From an uncultured Myxococcales bacterium (lineage in GTDB: Bacteria > Myxococcota > Myxococcia > Myxococcales > Myxococcaceae), in the NCBI GenBank assembly GCA_903911905.1, contig CAIWFK010000153.1, positions 1 through 50,538 on the forward strand: DNA of 50,538 nucleotides, read 5' to 3'. The position numbers and the translations under genes were made by a program. Positions 24,245 through 33,099 of the stretch are shown here, in pieces. Every line of letters starts with the position of its first letter. Position 1 is the first letter of the stretch. Below the pieces are notes generated by a model. That model had not been told where the DNA came from. It saw nothing but the letters and a program-made list of their open reading frames with translations, and searched no databases.

Positions 24245-24820
24245 ATGTCCACGCTCCGCTGGCCCCGTCGCCTGTCCAACGTCATCGGCTTCGACGACGC
24301 GCCCTTCGCGCGCACCCATCGCGGCCCGGTGGCGCTGGTGGGCACCGTCTGCTCGGGCACGCGCCTCGACATCGTGGTGCGAGGCGAAGTCACCCGTGAC
24401 GGCGACGACGCCACCGCAGTGATGGCCAACCTGGTGCGCAACAAGTCACTGGTGCACGTGCGCGGGGTGATGCTCCAGGGCCTCACCACCGCCGGCTTCA
24501 ACGTCATCGACCTCCATGCGCTGCACGCCATGCTCGAGATGCCGGTGCTGGTGGTGATGCGCCACTTTCCGCGCTTCGATTCGTTCTTCCACGCCCTGGC
24601 CCGGGTGCCTGGCGCCGAGGCCCGTCGCGCGTTGGTCGAGCAGGCCGGTACGCCCGAGAAGGTCGGGCCCCTGTACGTGCAACGCGCCGGGCTCTCGCTC
24701 GACGAGGCGGCGCGCATGCTCGAGAACACCACCTCGCACGGCGTCATCCCCGAACCGTTGCGCCTGGCCCACCTCATCGCGGGTGGCATGACCACCGGGA
24801 AGAGCCGTGGACGCGCGTGA
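24245..24820 (+). CDS. DUF99 (UPF0215) family protein, endonuclease V-like fold
   Basis: 191 residues. IGFDDAPF at the start and VRGVMLQGLTTAGFNVIDLHAL match the DUF99 family, which shares the RNase H-like fold of endonuclease V and is common in archaea and some bacteria. The acidic residues of FDDAPF and IDLH would sit at the active site. Substrate unknown; DNA repair or RNA cleavage has been proposed for the fold. The last 14 bp overlap the small frame at 24807. Confidence 0.8.
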   Translation: MSTLRWPRRLSNVIGFDDAPFARTHRGPVALVGTVCSGTRLDIVVRGEVTRDGDDATAVMANLVRNKSLVHVRGVMLQGLTTAGFNVIDLHALHAMLEMPVLVVMRHFPRFDSFFHALARVPGAEARRALVEQAGTPEKVGPLYVQRAGLSLDEAARMLENTTSHGVIPEPLRLAHLIAGGMTTGKSRGRA

Positions 24821-24974
24821 GAAGCCGCTGGGCCGTCGCGCGTACTTCCGCATTCCGCACCTGCCTGGCTCGCGCACCGGCGCGCGCGACCGCCACCTGG
24901 GGGCGCTCGCGCGCCAGCCGCAACACGTGGCGCTCCCACCCTGGAGGAAGCCCGCGCGCTCGTACGCCGGCTGA
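24807..24974 (+). CDS. Short frame resembling the N-terminus of an RNA ligase; probable remnant
   Basis: A GTG-initiated frame of 55 residues with strongly G/C-ended codons. Its centre, RRAYFRIPHLPGSRTGARD, resembles the N-terminal signature of ATP-dependent RNA ligase family proteins (AYGSIPHLPGSR...GD). The nucleotidyl-transfer lysine motif that should follow (EKxDG) is missing. From about 24932 a different frame shows APTLEEARALVRRLTRAK with equally coding-like codons, ending at TGA 25012-25014, as if the middle of a gene had been deleted and the frame shifted. It could instead be a genuine small protein translated from within the DUF99 gene. Confidence 0.35.
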   Translation: MDAREKPLGRRAYFRIPHLPGSRTGARDRHLGALARQPQHVALPPWRKPARSYAG

Positions 24975-25028
24975 CTCGCGCGAAAGCCGGCCGGGGGAGG
25001 CGGGGAAAAATGTGACAACCTGCGCCGC

Positions 25029-26069
25029 ATGTTCGTGTCCCTCGTCGTAGCGGCCGTGCTGGCCGTGCCCATGGTGCCCCTGGAAGACGTGTTCCCGAAG
25101 GTCGACGACTCGGTGGTGACCATTCGCGTCGCCGAGCGCGTCTCGCAGCAGACCGACGAGCGGCAGGTGGTGGCGGTCAACGTGGGTACCGGCTCGGGCG
25201 TGCTGGTGCACGCGCAGGGCTTCGTGGTGACGGCCGCCCACGTGGTGGAAGACGCCGACGGCATCGAAGTGCAGTGGAAAGATGGGTTCAGCAGCGAGGC
25301 CACCATCGTCTCGCTCTCGCGCTCGGAAGACGTGGCGTTGCTCAAGGTGGCGAAGCTGCCGCCGAAGGTGGTGGTGGCGAAGGTGGGTGACTCCGACGCG
25401 CTCAAGCCCGGGCAGCGGCTCTTCGCCATCGGCGCGCCCTACGGCCTCGAGCACACCGTGACGGCCGGCGTGGTGAGCGCGATGCGTGGCAGTTGGCAGC
25501 GGGGGCTGATGCCCCGACACCTGGTACAGACCGACGTGCCCATCAACCAGGGCAATTCGGGCGGGCCGCTCTTCACCGAATCGGGCGAGGTGGTCGGCAT
25601 CGCCAGCTTCATGCTTTCCCGCTCGGGCGGCAGCGTGGGCCTCAACTTCGCGGTGCCCAGCAACGTGGTGCGCACCCGGCTCTTCGAGCAAGCCCTGCCG
25701 TGGATTGGCGTTTCGCTGCGCTACATTCCCCGCGACGTGGCGCAGGTCTTCAACTGGCCGGTCGAGAGCGGTTTCCTCGTCGAGAAGGTGCGGCCCGGCA
25801 GCCCGGCCGACCAGGCGGGGCTCAAGGCGGGCGGCGTGCCCAGCAACGTGGGCGGCAACGAGGTGGTGCTGGGCGGAGACCTCATCACCTCGGTCAACGG
25901 CGTCGACACCACCAGGCCCGACGAGGTGGCGAAGGCGCTGCGTTCGCTCAAGCCGAAAGCCGCCATCCACTACGAATTGCTGCGGGGCGGCCGGCCGATG
26001 GCGGTCGACGTGCCCCTGCCCGAGAGCCCCGTCATTCCCGCACTGCCTGGCGCGAAGGTGACGAAATGA
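25029..26069 (+). CDS. HtrA/Deg-type periplasmic serine protease with one PDZ domain
   Basis: 346 residues. A short signal sequence (about 1-15) is followed by a trypsin-like domain with the catalytic triad H71 (VTAAHVVE), D101 (RSEDVALL) and S177 (GNSGGPLF), and a C-terminal PDZ domain (about 245-335) containing SGFLVEKVRPGSPADQAGL. These proteases and chaperones degrade misfolded envelope proteins. One PDZ rather than two puts it nearer DegS/HhoA-type than DegP. The oligomerisation loop LA is short. Its stop overlaps the start of the next gene (ATGA). Confidence 0.93.
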   Translation: MFVSLVVAAVLAVPMVPLEDVFPKVDDSVVTIRVAERVSQQTDERQVVAVNVGTGSGVLVHAQGFVVTAAHVVEDADGIEVQWKDGFSSEATIVSLSRSEDVALLKVAKLPPKVVVAKVGDSDALKPGQRLFAIGAPYGLEHTVTAGVVSAMRGSWQRGLMPRHLVQTDVPINQGNSGGPLFTESGEVVGIASFMLSRSGGSVGLNFAVPSNVVRTRLFEQALPWIGVSLRYIPRDVAQVFNWPVESGFLVEKVRPGSPADQAGLKAGGVPSNVGGNEVVLGGDLITSVNGVDTTRPDEVAKALRSLKPKAAIHYELLRGGRPMAVDVPLPESPVIPALPGAKVTK

Positions 26070-26986
26070 TTCGCACCATCGACTGTGACTACCTGGGCCC
26101 CGACGTCGCGGCTGCCTACCTGCGCGTCGAGGGCGACGAAGTGGCCTTCATCGAGACCAACACCACCCACGCGGTGCCGAAGTTGCTCGCCGCGCTCGCC
26201 GCCGACGGCCGTCGCCCCGAGCAGGTGCGGTGGGTCATCGTCACCCACGCCCACCTGGACCATGCCGGCGGCGCCTCGGCGTTGATGGCCGCCTGCCCGA
26301 ACGCCACGCTGCTGTGTCACCCGCGCGCCGCGCGCAACCTCATCGACCCCGGCAAGCTCATCGCCAGCGCCCAGCACGTGTACGGGGCGCAGCGCTTCGC
26401 CGAACTCTACGGCGCCATCGAGCCCATCGTTGCCGAGCGGGTGCGGGCGCTCGACGACGGCGCGCAGGTCGCGCTCGGCACCTCGACGCTCTCGTTCTTC
26501 CACACCGCAGGGCACGCCAAGCATCACTTCGTGGTGCACGACCCGAAGGAAGACGCGGTCTTCACCGGCGACGCGTTCGGGCTGACCTACCCGCGGTTGC
26601 AGCGCGCGAAGCGCTTCGCGTTCCCCTCGACCAGCCCCATCGACTTCGACGCGGTCGAGGCGCATCGCGCGGTCGACCGCATCGTGGCGCTGAAGCCACG
26701 TGCGGTGTACCCCACGCACTTCGGCCCCTGGACCGAGGTCGCCGACATCGCCGCGCAGGTGCACCAGTGGGTCGACTTCTCGCAGGCCGCCATCGACGAC
26801 TGCGTGGCGCGAGGTCAGAAGGACTGCGAGGCCCCGCTTCGTCGCGCGCTCGAGCAGGAAATGGTGCGCACTGCCGCCGTCGCCGGGTTGACGCTGACTC
26901 GCGAAGACCTGGCGCTGCTCGAGCTCGACCTGCAGCTCAACGCGCAGGGCCTGGCCTTCGTCGTCGGCCGACGCCTCACTTCTTGA
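26066..26986 (+). CDS. Metallo-beta-lactamase-fold hydrolase
   Basis: 306 residues. The dinuclear metal motif THAHLDHAG, a later histidine in FFHTAGHAKHH, the bridging aspartate in VFTGDAFG, and a final histidine in VYPTHFGPW are all in place, so it should be catalytically competent. The helical C-terminal 80 residues and the GHAKHHF pattern resemble class B hydrolases acting on thioesters or lactones. Substrate unknown. It overlaps the HtrA gene by 4 bp, so the two are cotranslated, and its end overlaps the convergent lipoprotein gene by 11 bp. Confidence 0.88.
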   Translation: MIRTIDCDYLGPDVAAAYLRVEGDEVAFIETNTTHAVPKLLAALAADGRRPEQVRWVIVTHAHLDHAGGASALMAACPNATLLCHPRAARNLIDPGKLIASAQHVYGAQRFAELYGAIEPIVAERVRALDDGAQVALGTSTLSFFHTAGHAKHHFVVHDPKEDAVFTGDAFGLTYPRLQRAKRFAFPSTSPIDFDAVEAHRAVDRIVALKPRAVYPTHFGPWTEVADIAAQVHQWVDFSQAAIDDCVARGQKDCEAPLRRALEQEMVRTAAVAGLTLTREDLALLELDLQLNAQGLAFVVGRRLTS

Positions 26987-27461
26987 CGGTGACGGCGATG
27001 TCCTGCGTCGTGGTGCCGCGGGTCAGCCGCAGGGTGGCGACCCCGGGCTCTTTGCCCAGCAGCAGCAGGCGCGACTCGCGAATGGTCACGTCGGTGTGGT
27101 CCTTCCAGTCGTCCTTCTTCTTCATCGGGTTCCAGTAGACCTCGATGGCCTTGCCGTCGACCTGCAGTTCGGCCGGCACGCTCTCGTCGACCCGTACCTC
27201 GAGCACTTCGCCCACCTGAAGCCCCAGTGGCCCGCTCTCGTGCAGCGCGAGCGAACGCCAGCCCGGAGGCGCTTCCCAGATGCGGTTGTTCCCCTGCATC
27301 AGGTCTTCTTCCCAGCGGTCCTTGGTGATGACCGTCTGCGGGTCGGTGGCCCCGCGATTGGCCGAGTCGACCCACACCCGCTGCCAGTCACCCCGCTCGA
27401 CCACGCGGAACCCGGCGCACCCCGACGACATCACGGCTACTGCCAGCAACAGTCGAACCAC
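26976..27461 (-). CDS. Lipoprotein with an Ig-like beta domain
   Basis: 161 residues. A short lipoprotein signal (VAVMSSGC) precedes a mature region whose C-terminal half (LLLLGKEPGVATLRLTRG...IAVTV) resembles the last strands of bacterial Ig-like domains. The central MKKKDDWKDH is lysine-rich. GTG start at 27461. It lies 25 bp downstream of pfkA on the same strand and is probably cotranscribed. No enzymatic motif is seen. Confidence 0.65.
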   Translation of the reverse strand: MVRLLLAVAVMSSGCAGFRVVERGDWQRVWVDSANRGATDPQTVITKDRWEEDLMQGNNRIWEAPPGWRSLALHESGPLGLQVGEVLEVRVDESVPAELQVDGKAIEVYWNPMKKKDDWKDHTDVTIRESRLLLLGKEPGVATLRLTRGTTTQDIAVTVKK

Positions 27462-27486
27462 GGTGAATCTCCCTTCGAGTCTGCCT

Positions 27487-28572
27487 TCAGAGCGCCAACA
27501 CGCCCGACGCCTTTTCCATCAACGCCAGTCGCCGCTTCGTCACGGGGCTCGAGCCGTCGATGAGCGAGGCCGTCTCGGTCAGTACCCGGTCGAGCGGAAA
27601 GCGCAGCACCGACGAATCGGCGGTGGCCAGCCCTCCCGGCGTCGGTGGCAGCCAGCCCACCATTTCGTCGGTCGCGCCCTCGAGCAACGCCGTCACCGCC
27701 GAGAACCCCAGCCGGCCCGCCACGGCGCGGTCCTGGTAGCTGGGCGCGCCGCCGCGCACCACGTGGCCCAGCACGGTGGCGCGAATTTCGACCGTGGGCA
27801 GTTCGGGCCGCATGCGCTCTTCGGTCAGCTTCACCAATCGGGTGCAGGGCACGGTGATGCCCTCGGCCTTGATGATGAGAATGCGGCGCTTGCCGCGCGA
27901 ATAGCCGGTGCTGATGACCCCGGCGATGTCTTCGACCAACTGGGCTTCGGTCTTGCCGCGCTCGCGAATGAGCACCGCGTCGGCGGCCATGGCGATGGCG
28001 CTGGCCATGGCCAGGTACCCACAGTCGCGGCCCATCACCTCGACCACGAAGGCCCGGCGGTGGGCGCGTGCGGTGTCCGAGATGCGGTCGCAGGCCTCGA
28101 CGATGGTGTTGAGCGCGGTGTCGACCCCCAGCGCGGTCGCCGTGCAGCCGATGTCGTTGTCGATGGAGCCGGGAATGCCCATCACCTTCACCCCGAACTC
28201 GGTGGCGAAGGCGTGCGCGCCGGTCAGCGAGCCATTGCCGCCGATGACCACCAGCCCCTCGAGGCCCCGGGCCTGCAGTTGGGCGAAGGCCTTCGCGCGG
28301 CCTTCCTTCTCGCGGAAGCGCAGCGAGCGCGCCGAGCCGATGAGCGTGCCGCCCTGGTTGCCCGCGGTGTCGACCTCGCCGTCGATGACGATGGCGCCGT
28401 CGCTCGAGACGTGGGTCAGTTCGCGAAACGCGCCGTCGATGAGGCCTTCGTACCCCTCGAGCGCGCCGAGCACCTGGGTGCCCTTGGCGGCCGCGAGCTT
28501 GGTCACCGCGCGACTGGCGGCGTTCATGCCGGGCGAGTCACCACCCGAGGTCAGCACGGCGATCTTCTTCAT
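27487..28572 (-). CDS. pfkA: 6-phosphofructokinase
   Basis: 361 residues. It phosphorylates fructose 6-phosphate in glycolysis. Motifs: SGGDSPGMNAA at the start, GGNGSLTGA (residues 111-119), GIPGSIDNDI with catalytic D138 and D140, MGRDCGYLA, and GGAPSYQDR near the C-terminus. Glycine at 114 favours ATP over pyrophosphate as donor. N113 takes the place of the usual Mg2+-binding Asp in GGDGS; such variants occur in other lineages. ATG 28572 fits the family start; the 18-codon upstream extension does not. Probably the first gene of an operon with the downstream lipoprotein. Confidence 0.93.
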   Translation of the reverse strand: MKKIAVLTSGGDSPGMNAASRAVTKLAAAKGTQVLGALEGYEGLIDGAFRELTHVSSDGAIVIDGEVDTAGNQGGTLIGSARSLRFREKEGRAKAFAQLQARGLEGLVVIGGNGSLTGAHAFATEFGVKVMGIPGSIDNDIGCTATALGVDTALNTIVEACDRISDTARAHRRAFVVEVMGRDCGYLAMASAIAMAADAVLIRERGKTEAQLVEDIAGVISTGYSRGKRRILIIKAEGITVPCTRLVKLTEERMRPELPTVEIRATVLGHVVRGGAPSYQDRAVAGRLGFSAVTALLEGATDEMVGWLPPTPGGLATADSSVLRFPLDRVLTETASLIDGSSPVTKRRLALMEKASGVLAL

Positions 28573-28670
28573 GCGAACGCTCTCCCCAGAAGGCCCAATC
28601 GCAGCAGGGTCGCAGGTCGTTGTCACTCGCCGTCGAACGAGCGCCTTCGAAATTCAAGGGTCGAGCCTGC

Positions 28671-29582
28671 TCAGCCCCGGGTCAACACGCCCGCGCGGTA
28701 ATCGACCCAGGCCTGCGCGAGCTCGTCTTCAGTGTTCATCACGAAGGGCCCCGAGCGTGCGACCGGCTCGTTGAGCGGCCGGCCCGCCAGCAACAGGGCC
28801 CGCCCGCCGCCTTCGACGCCGTGGGCCTGCGCCATCGACCCGCCCTGCAGCACCGCCAGGGACCCGGCGCGAACCTCGGTCGTGCCGACGCGTACCGCGC
28901 CGTCGATGGCCAGCAGGAAACAGGTGTGGCCGACGGGAATGGGCTGGCGAAGCTCGGCGCCCTTGCCCAGCGTCACGTCGAGGAAGAGCGGGTCGACGTC
29001 GATGCCGGTGACCGGCCCCGTGGCCTCGGCGGTCTTGCCTGCCACCACCCGTAGCTGCGAGCCGTCGGCGCGCGTGACTTCGGGAATCGTCTCGGGCGCG
29101 AGGTCCTGGTAGCGCGGCGCGATCAACTTGCGGGCGCGGGGCAGGTTGACCCACAACTGGTAACCCCACATCAGCCCGCTTTCCTGCTTCGGCATTTCGG
29201 AATGCACGATGCCATGGCCGGCCGTCATCCACTGCGCGCTGCCCGGGCGCAGGCGCCCCGCGTTGCCCACCGAGTCGCGGTGCTCCATCGCGCCGTGCAC
29301 CATGTAGGTGACCGTCTCGAAGCCGCGGTGCGGGTGCTGGGGGAAACCGGCGAGGTAGTCGGCGGGGTCGTCGCTCTGAAACTCGTCGAAGAGCAGGAAC
29401 GGGTCGAGCAACGGCAGGGCGCGCGAGCCCAGCGCCCGATGCAGGCGCACGCCCGCGCCGTCGATGGTGGGCATGGCGGGCACCACCTGGCTGACCGCCC
29501 GCGCGTCGATGGGGTTCGACCGGGTGGTGCACCCCAGCAGGGTCACCCCACCGACCAGGACGTCTCGCCTGCGCAGCCGCAT
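28671..29582 (-). CDS. Exported pirin-family protein
   Basis: 303 residues. The bicupin pirin fold is shown by HPHRGFETVTYMVHGAMEH (metal-binding histidines), GSAQWMTAGHGIVHSE (second His and Glu), and GYQLWVNLPRARK. Some pirins act as quercetin dioxygenases or transcription cofactors. Unusually, the protein starts MRLRRRDVLVGGVTLLGC, a twin-arginine-like signal with a lipobox cysteine, so it should be exported and lipidated rather than cytoplasmic. ATG 29582 gives this signal. It is divergent from the peroxiredoxin gene, about 100 bp away. Confidence 0.88.
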   Translation of the reverse strand: MRLRRRDVLVGGVTLLGCTTRSNPIDARAVSQVVPAMPTIDGAGVRLHRALGSRALPLLDPFLLFDEFQSDDPADYLAGFPQHPHRGFETVTYMVHGAMEHRDSVGNAGRLRPGSAQWMTAGHGIVHSEMPKQESGLMWGYQLWVNLPRARKLIAPRYQDLAPETIPEVTRADGSQLRVVAGKTAEATGPVTGIDVDPLFLDVTLGKGAELRQPIPVGHTCFLLAIDGAVRVGTTEVRAGSLAVLQGGSMAQAHGVEGGGRALLLAGRPLNEPVARSGPFVMNTEDELAQAWVDYRAGVLTRG

Positions 29583-29685
29583 GGCCACATTGAAGGGCCA
29601 GCGTGGGGCCCGGGTCAACCTGGGTGGCGCGGCCACGGTTTGTGACTTGCAGCGTGCCCTCGAAAGGTGAAGAAGAGCGGGCGCG

Positions 29686-30132
29686 ATGCTGAACGTCGGC
29701 GACCAGGCCCCGGACTTCGACGCGGTCGACTGCCGCGGGCGACGGGTGGTGCTCTCGAGCTTTCGGGGGCAGCGCCGGGTGGTGCTGTTCTTCTTCCCCC
29801 GGGCCTTCACCCCGGCCTGCACGCTCGAGGTTCGCAACTTCCGCGACAACCACCAGCGCATCAACTCGCTCAACGCCGAGCTCATCGGCATCTCGGTCGA
29901 CCGCACCGAGAAGAATTGCCGCTTCGCCGAAGCCGAGAACCTCGAGTTCTCGCTCATCGGTGACGAGTCGCGCGTCATCTCGGAAAAATACGGCGTGGTG
30001 TGGCCGGTGTTGAAGATCGACCGGCGCGCCACCTTCGTCATCGACCCCGAGGGCCGCATCGAGCAGGTCATTCATCACGAAATCCAGGTCTACCGGCACC
30101 TGGAAGATGTGCTCGACCGCCTCGCCCGCTGA
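29686..30132 (+). CDS. Peroxiredoxin (AhpC/TSA; Bcp/AhpE-like)
   Basis: 148 residues, a thioredoxin-fold thiol peroxidase that reduces hydrogen peroxide and organic peroxides in the cytoplasm. The peroxidatic cysteine is C45 in FTPACTLEVRNF; the conserved arginine follows later in FVIDPEGRI. A second cysteine near residue 83 (EKNCRF) could be resolving, but its position is not the classic one, so the mechanism (1-Cys or 2-Cys) is open. It lies 18-27 bp upstream of the hydrolase gene. Confidence 0.9.
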   Translation: MLNVGDQAPDFDAVDCRGRRVVLSSFRGQRRVVLFFFPRAFTPACTLEVRNFRDNHQRINSLNAELIGISVDRTEKNCRFAEAENLEFSLIGDESRVISEKYGVVWPVLKIDRRATFVIDPEGRIEQVIHHEIQVYRHLEDVLDRLAR

Positions 30133-30158
30133 GCGTGGTTCATGCTTGATTGCGCCGC

Positions 30159-32063
30159 GTGAACCGCCTCGTCGCCCTCGCCGCACTCTCGCTCGTCGCT
30201 TTTTCCTGTGGGTGGTCGGCCGCTCCGGTCACCGCGCGCAGTCACGCCGTGGTCGACAAGACCGAAGGCTACTTCGACGGCCCCTGGCCCGACGACCGCC
30301 GGCTGGTCGACGGCAAGGTGCCCACCAGGCGCTTTCCCCGCCCGGGCACCGGCTCGCTCATTCTCAACATGATCGAAACCGGCGATGGCGTGATGAGCGG
30401 GTGGGGCGTCTCGTCGCCGGCCTTCGTGCAGTTCGACGGGCCCATCGACGTCGCCACCCTGCCGGCCACCCCCAACGACGCCGAGCTCGCCTCGGCCTCG
30501 GTCTTCATCACCGCCGTCGACCCCGCGTCGCCCGCGTACGGCAAGCGCCACCCCGTCGACTTCAACTTCTACGCCGACCCCACGCTCTACCTGAAGGGCA
30601 ACGTGCTCGCCGTGCGCCCGTACCCCGGCCTGCCGCTCGAACCCAAGACGAAGTACGCGGTGGTCGTCACCCGCGCGCTCCACGACCCCAGCGGCCGGAG
30701 CGTGGGCAGCGAACACGACTTCTGGAACGTGCTCCACGGCAAGGCGAAGGACCCGTACTACGACCCGCTCTTCCCCGCGCTCAAGACCCTGGGCGTGAAC
30801 GTCGACGACGTGGCCGCCGCGTTCCTCTTCACCACTCAGCCCATTCTCGACGAGACTCTGGTGCTGCGTGACTGGCTCGAAGCGCAGAGCGCGCCCGGGC
30901 TCGACAACGCGAAGGTCCACGACGACTCGAAGGCCGGCTTCACCGTCTTCGAAGGCACCTACAAGGCGCCCAACATGCAGCACGGCACCGTGCCCTTCTC
31001 GTTGGTGGGCGGCGACTTCCAGTTCGACGCCTCGGGCGTGCCGGTGCCGGGCTACGTCGAAGACATGCGGGTGTCGGTGTGCGTGCCCCGCGGCCCGGTG
31101 CCGGCGGGCGGCTTTCCGGTGGTGCTCTACAGCCACGGGACCGGCGGCGACTACCTGAGCGTCGTCGACGACATCTGCGCCGAGCTGGCCTCGGTGGGCA
31201 TCGCGTCGGTCGGCATCGACCAGGTCTTCCACGGCCCGCGCGGCGGCACCGGCGGCGGCTGCTTCGGCATGTCGGTCGAGCTGTGCTTCTTCAACCCCGT
31301 CAACGTGGTCGCCGGCCGCAACAACGCCCGCCAGGCCGCGCTCGACAACCTCACCCTGCGCAAGATGCTGGCCGCCGTCACCATTCCGAAGTCGCTCGAC
31401 CCCGGGCAACGCGACCTCACCTTCGCCGCCGACCAGGTGGGCTTCTTCGGCCACTCGCAGGGCGGCTTGTCGGGAGCGCTCTACACCGCGTTCGACACCC
31501 ACCTGAAGGCCTCGCTGCTCTCGGGCGCCGGCGGCAACCTCACCACCACCGTGCTGGTGCGCAAGGACCCCTTCGACGTGCGCGCCCTGGCCGAAGGGCC
31601 ATTGATTCTGGGCATCGACGGCAAGGAGTCGCTCGACCCCTTCCACCCCGCCATGGCCTTCATTCAGGCCCTGGGCGACCTGGCCGACCCCTCGAGCTAC
31701 GGCCGGTATTACGTGAAGCGGCCGCAGGGCGCGCCCAAGCACCTCTACCTGACCAACGGGCTGCTCGACCCGTACACCTCGGCCTTCACCGCCGAAGTGC
31801 TGGCGGCCTCAGCGTCGATTCCGCAGACCAACCCCATCGGTGAAGCCTCCATCCCCGCGGGCATCGCCGGCATCGTTCCGGTCGACACGCCCACCCAGGA
31901 CAACCTGAGCTCGGACGACGGCCGCACCGTGACCGCGGTGTTCCGCCAGTTCCCCGGGCAGGGGCATTTCCCCGTCTTCTACGACGCCACCGCCCGCAAG
32001 CAGTGGACCGCCTTCTTCGACGCCGCGCTCCACGGGCGACCGGTGGTCATCGTCTCGCCCTGA
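30159..32063 (+). CDS. Large alpha/beta-hydrolase lipoprotein
   Basis: 634 residues from GTG 30159. Lipobox LVAFSC near residue 17. The first 300 or so residues look like beta-rich Ig-like domains (FNFYADPTLYLKGN, LEPKTKYAVVVTRALHD). The hydrolase follows, with PVVLYSHGTGG as oxyanion strand, the nucleophile elbow GFFGHSQGG, a candidate acid in NGLLDPYT and a histidine in FPGQGHFPV. A similar lipoprotein class is frequent in myxobacteria. Probably a surface-exposed or periplasmic esterase or lipase; substrate not determinable. A TTG at 30150 would add three residues. Confidence 0.8.
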   Translation: MNRLVALAALSLVAFSCGWSAAPVTARSHAVVDKTEGYFDGPWPDDRRLVDGKVPTRRFPRPGTGSLILNMIETGDGVMSGWGVSSPAFVQFDGPIDVATLPATPNDAELASASVFITAVDPASPAYGKRHPVDFNFYADPTLYLKGNVLAVRPYPGLPLEPKTKYAVVVTRALHDPSGRSVGSEHDFWNVLHGKAKDPYYDPLFPALKTLGVNVDDVAAAFLFTTQPILDETLVLRDWLEAQSAPGLDNAKVHDDSKAGFTVFEGTYKAPNMQHGTVPFSLVGGDFQFDASGVPVPGYVEDMRVSVCVPRGPVPAGGFPVVLYSHGTGGDYLSVVDDICAELASVGIASVGIDQVFHGPRGGTGGGCFGMSVELCFFNPVNVVAGRNNARQAALDNLTLRKMLAAVTIPKSLDPGQRDLTFAADQVGFFGHSQGGLSGALYTAFDTHLKASLLSGAGGNLTTTVLVRKDPFDVRALAEGPLILGIDGKESLDPFHPAMAFIQALGDLADPSSYGRYYVKRPQGAPKHLYLTNGLLDPYTSAFTAEVLAASASIPQTNPIGEASIPAGIAGIVPVDTPTQDNLSSDDGRTVTAVFRQFPGQGHFPVFYDATARKQWTAFFDAALHGRPVVIVSP

Positions 32064-32096
32064 CCCCTCTGGCGTGCCCGCGCGCCGAAGAGCAGC

Positions 32097-33083
32097 ATGC
32101 CCGGCATGTGGCTCTTCGCGGTGCTGGCCGCAGCACCTCTGCTCGTTCCCCCTTCGGCCTTCGTGGCGCGCGGGCCCTCGGTCCAGGTCAGCGCGAGCAC
32201 CGCGTGTGAGCAGGGCGCGGCGAAGGTCGAGTCCTCGTCGGCGAAGCTGGCTGGCGCCGTCGTCACCCTTCCACCCGAGGTGAAGGGCCAGCGGGTGCGG
32301 GTGGCCTTCACCGTCGACGCGCGGGCGGCCACCACCGGGGCGCCGCTGCGGCCGCCCTTCGCCTTCGCCGACGTCGAATTGGGTTCGCCCGCGCATCGCT
32401 TCTCGGGCGAGCGGCTGCGGGTGGAATCGCCGTGTCAGCGCGTCACCTTCGAGTTCGACGTTCCCCTCGAGGCCAGTCGCGTCGTGGTGGGCGCCGAGGC
32501 GACTGGAGTGGGGTTCTTCACCCTCTCGGCCGTCGAGGTCTCGCCGGTGGGCCGCGCGAAGCGCGTCGACTGGGCCAGCCAGAGCCGCCTCGGGCGCGTG
32601 GGTGACTTCTGGTTCAACGACGGCCTCGTCGTTTCGCGACACGTGGGCGTGGGCGGCGAAGTGCACCTGCAGCCTGACGGCAGCTTTGCCGGCCGCGACG
32701 GTGACGGCGTGCGCCCCGGCCCGGACCCCGGCACGTGGGACGTGAAGCTGGGCGCGCGTGAAGGGCACTTCACCTGGTCCTTCGACGGCACCACCCATCG
32801 CTTCGAAGGCACCTGGGGCACCCGGTGGAAGTCGTACCCCACCCGCATCGAATGGAGCGCCACACACGTGGCCACCGCCTGGGGCGAGGTTCGCCTGGAA
32901 CTGACCCGCTTCGACGGCGCGCAGGTCGAAGAAGGGTGCCACCGCTTCTCGTGGTGCGGGCGGGCCGAGAAGTTGCTCGACGTGTGCGGGCTCGACGGTG
33001 AGGTGCCACAGCCCCAGGCGCTCGCGGCCTTCCTGCTCGACGGCTTCGAGCGCACGCCGGTGTGCACCGACCCCATTCCCTGA
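32097..33083 (+). CDS. Secreted protein of unknown function
   Basis: 328 residues. Hydrophobic signal peptide (MPGMWLFAVLAAAPLLV) then a first beta-rich domain (about 30-155: VRVAFTVDARAA, VTFEFDVPLE) resembling a carbohydrate-binding-like jelly roll, and a second domain with FAGRDGDGVRPGPDPGTWDV and EGHFTWSFDGTTHRFEGTWGT repeats of aromatic strands. Five cysteines, several near the C-terminus (EEGCHRFSWCGRAEKLLDVC). No family recognised. It lies 33 bp downstream of the hydrolase gene. Confidence 0.65.
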   Translation: MPGMWLFAVLAAAPLLVPPSAFVARGPSVQVSASTACEQGAAKVESSSAKLAGAVVTLPPEVKGQRVRVAFTVDARAATTGAPLRPPFAFADVELGSPAHRFSGERLRVESPCQRVTFEFDVPLEASRVVVGAEATGVGFFTLSAVEVSPVGRAKRVDWASQSRLGRVGDFWFNDGLVVSRHVGVGGEVHLQPDGSFAGRDGDGVRPGPDPGTWDVKLGAREGHFTWSFDGTTHRFEGTWGTRWKSYPTRIEWSATHVATAWGEVRLELTRFDGAQVEEGCHRFSWCGRAEKLLDVCGLDGEVPQPQALAAFLLDGFERTPVCTDPIP

Positions 33084-33099
33084 GGCAGACTCACGCGCC

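Noticed and set aside
27487-28572. Asn in place of Asp in the GGDGS motif of pfkA as a sign of inactivity
   Set aside because: The catalytic IDND and other motifs are intact, and GGNGS variants are known in active phosphofructokinases.
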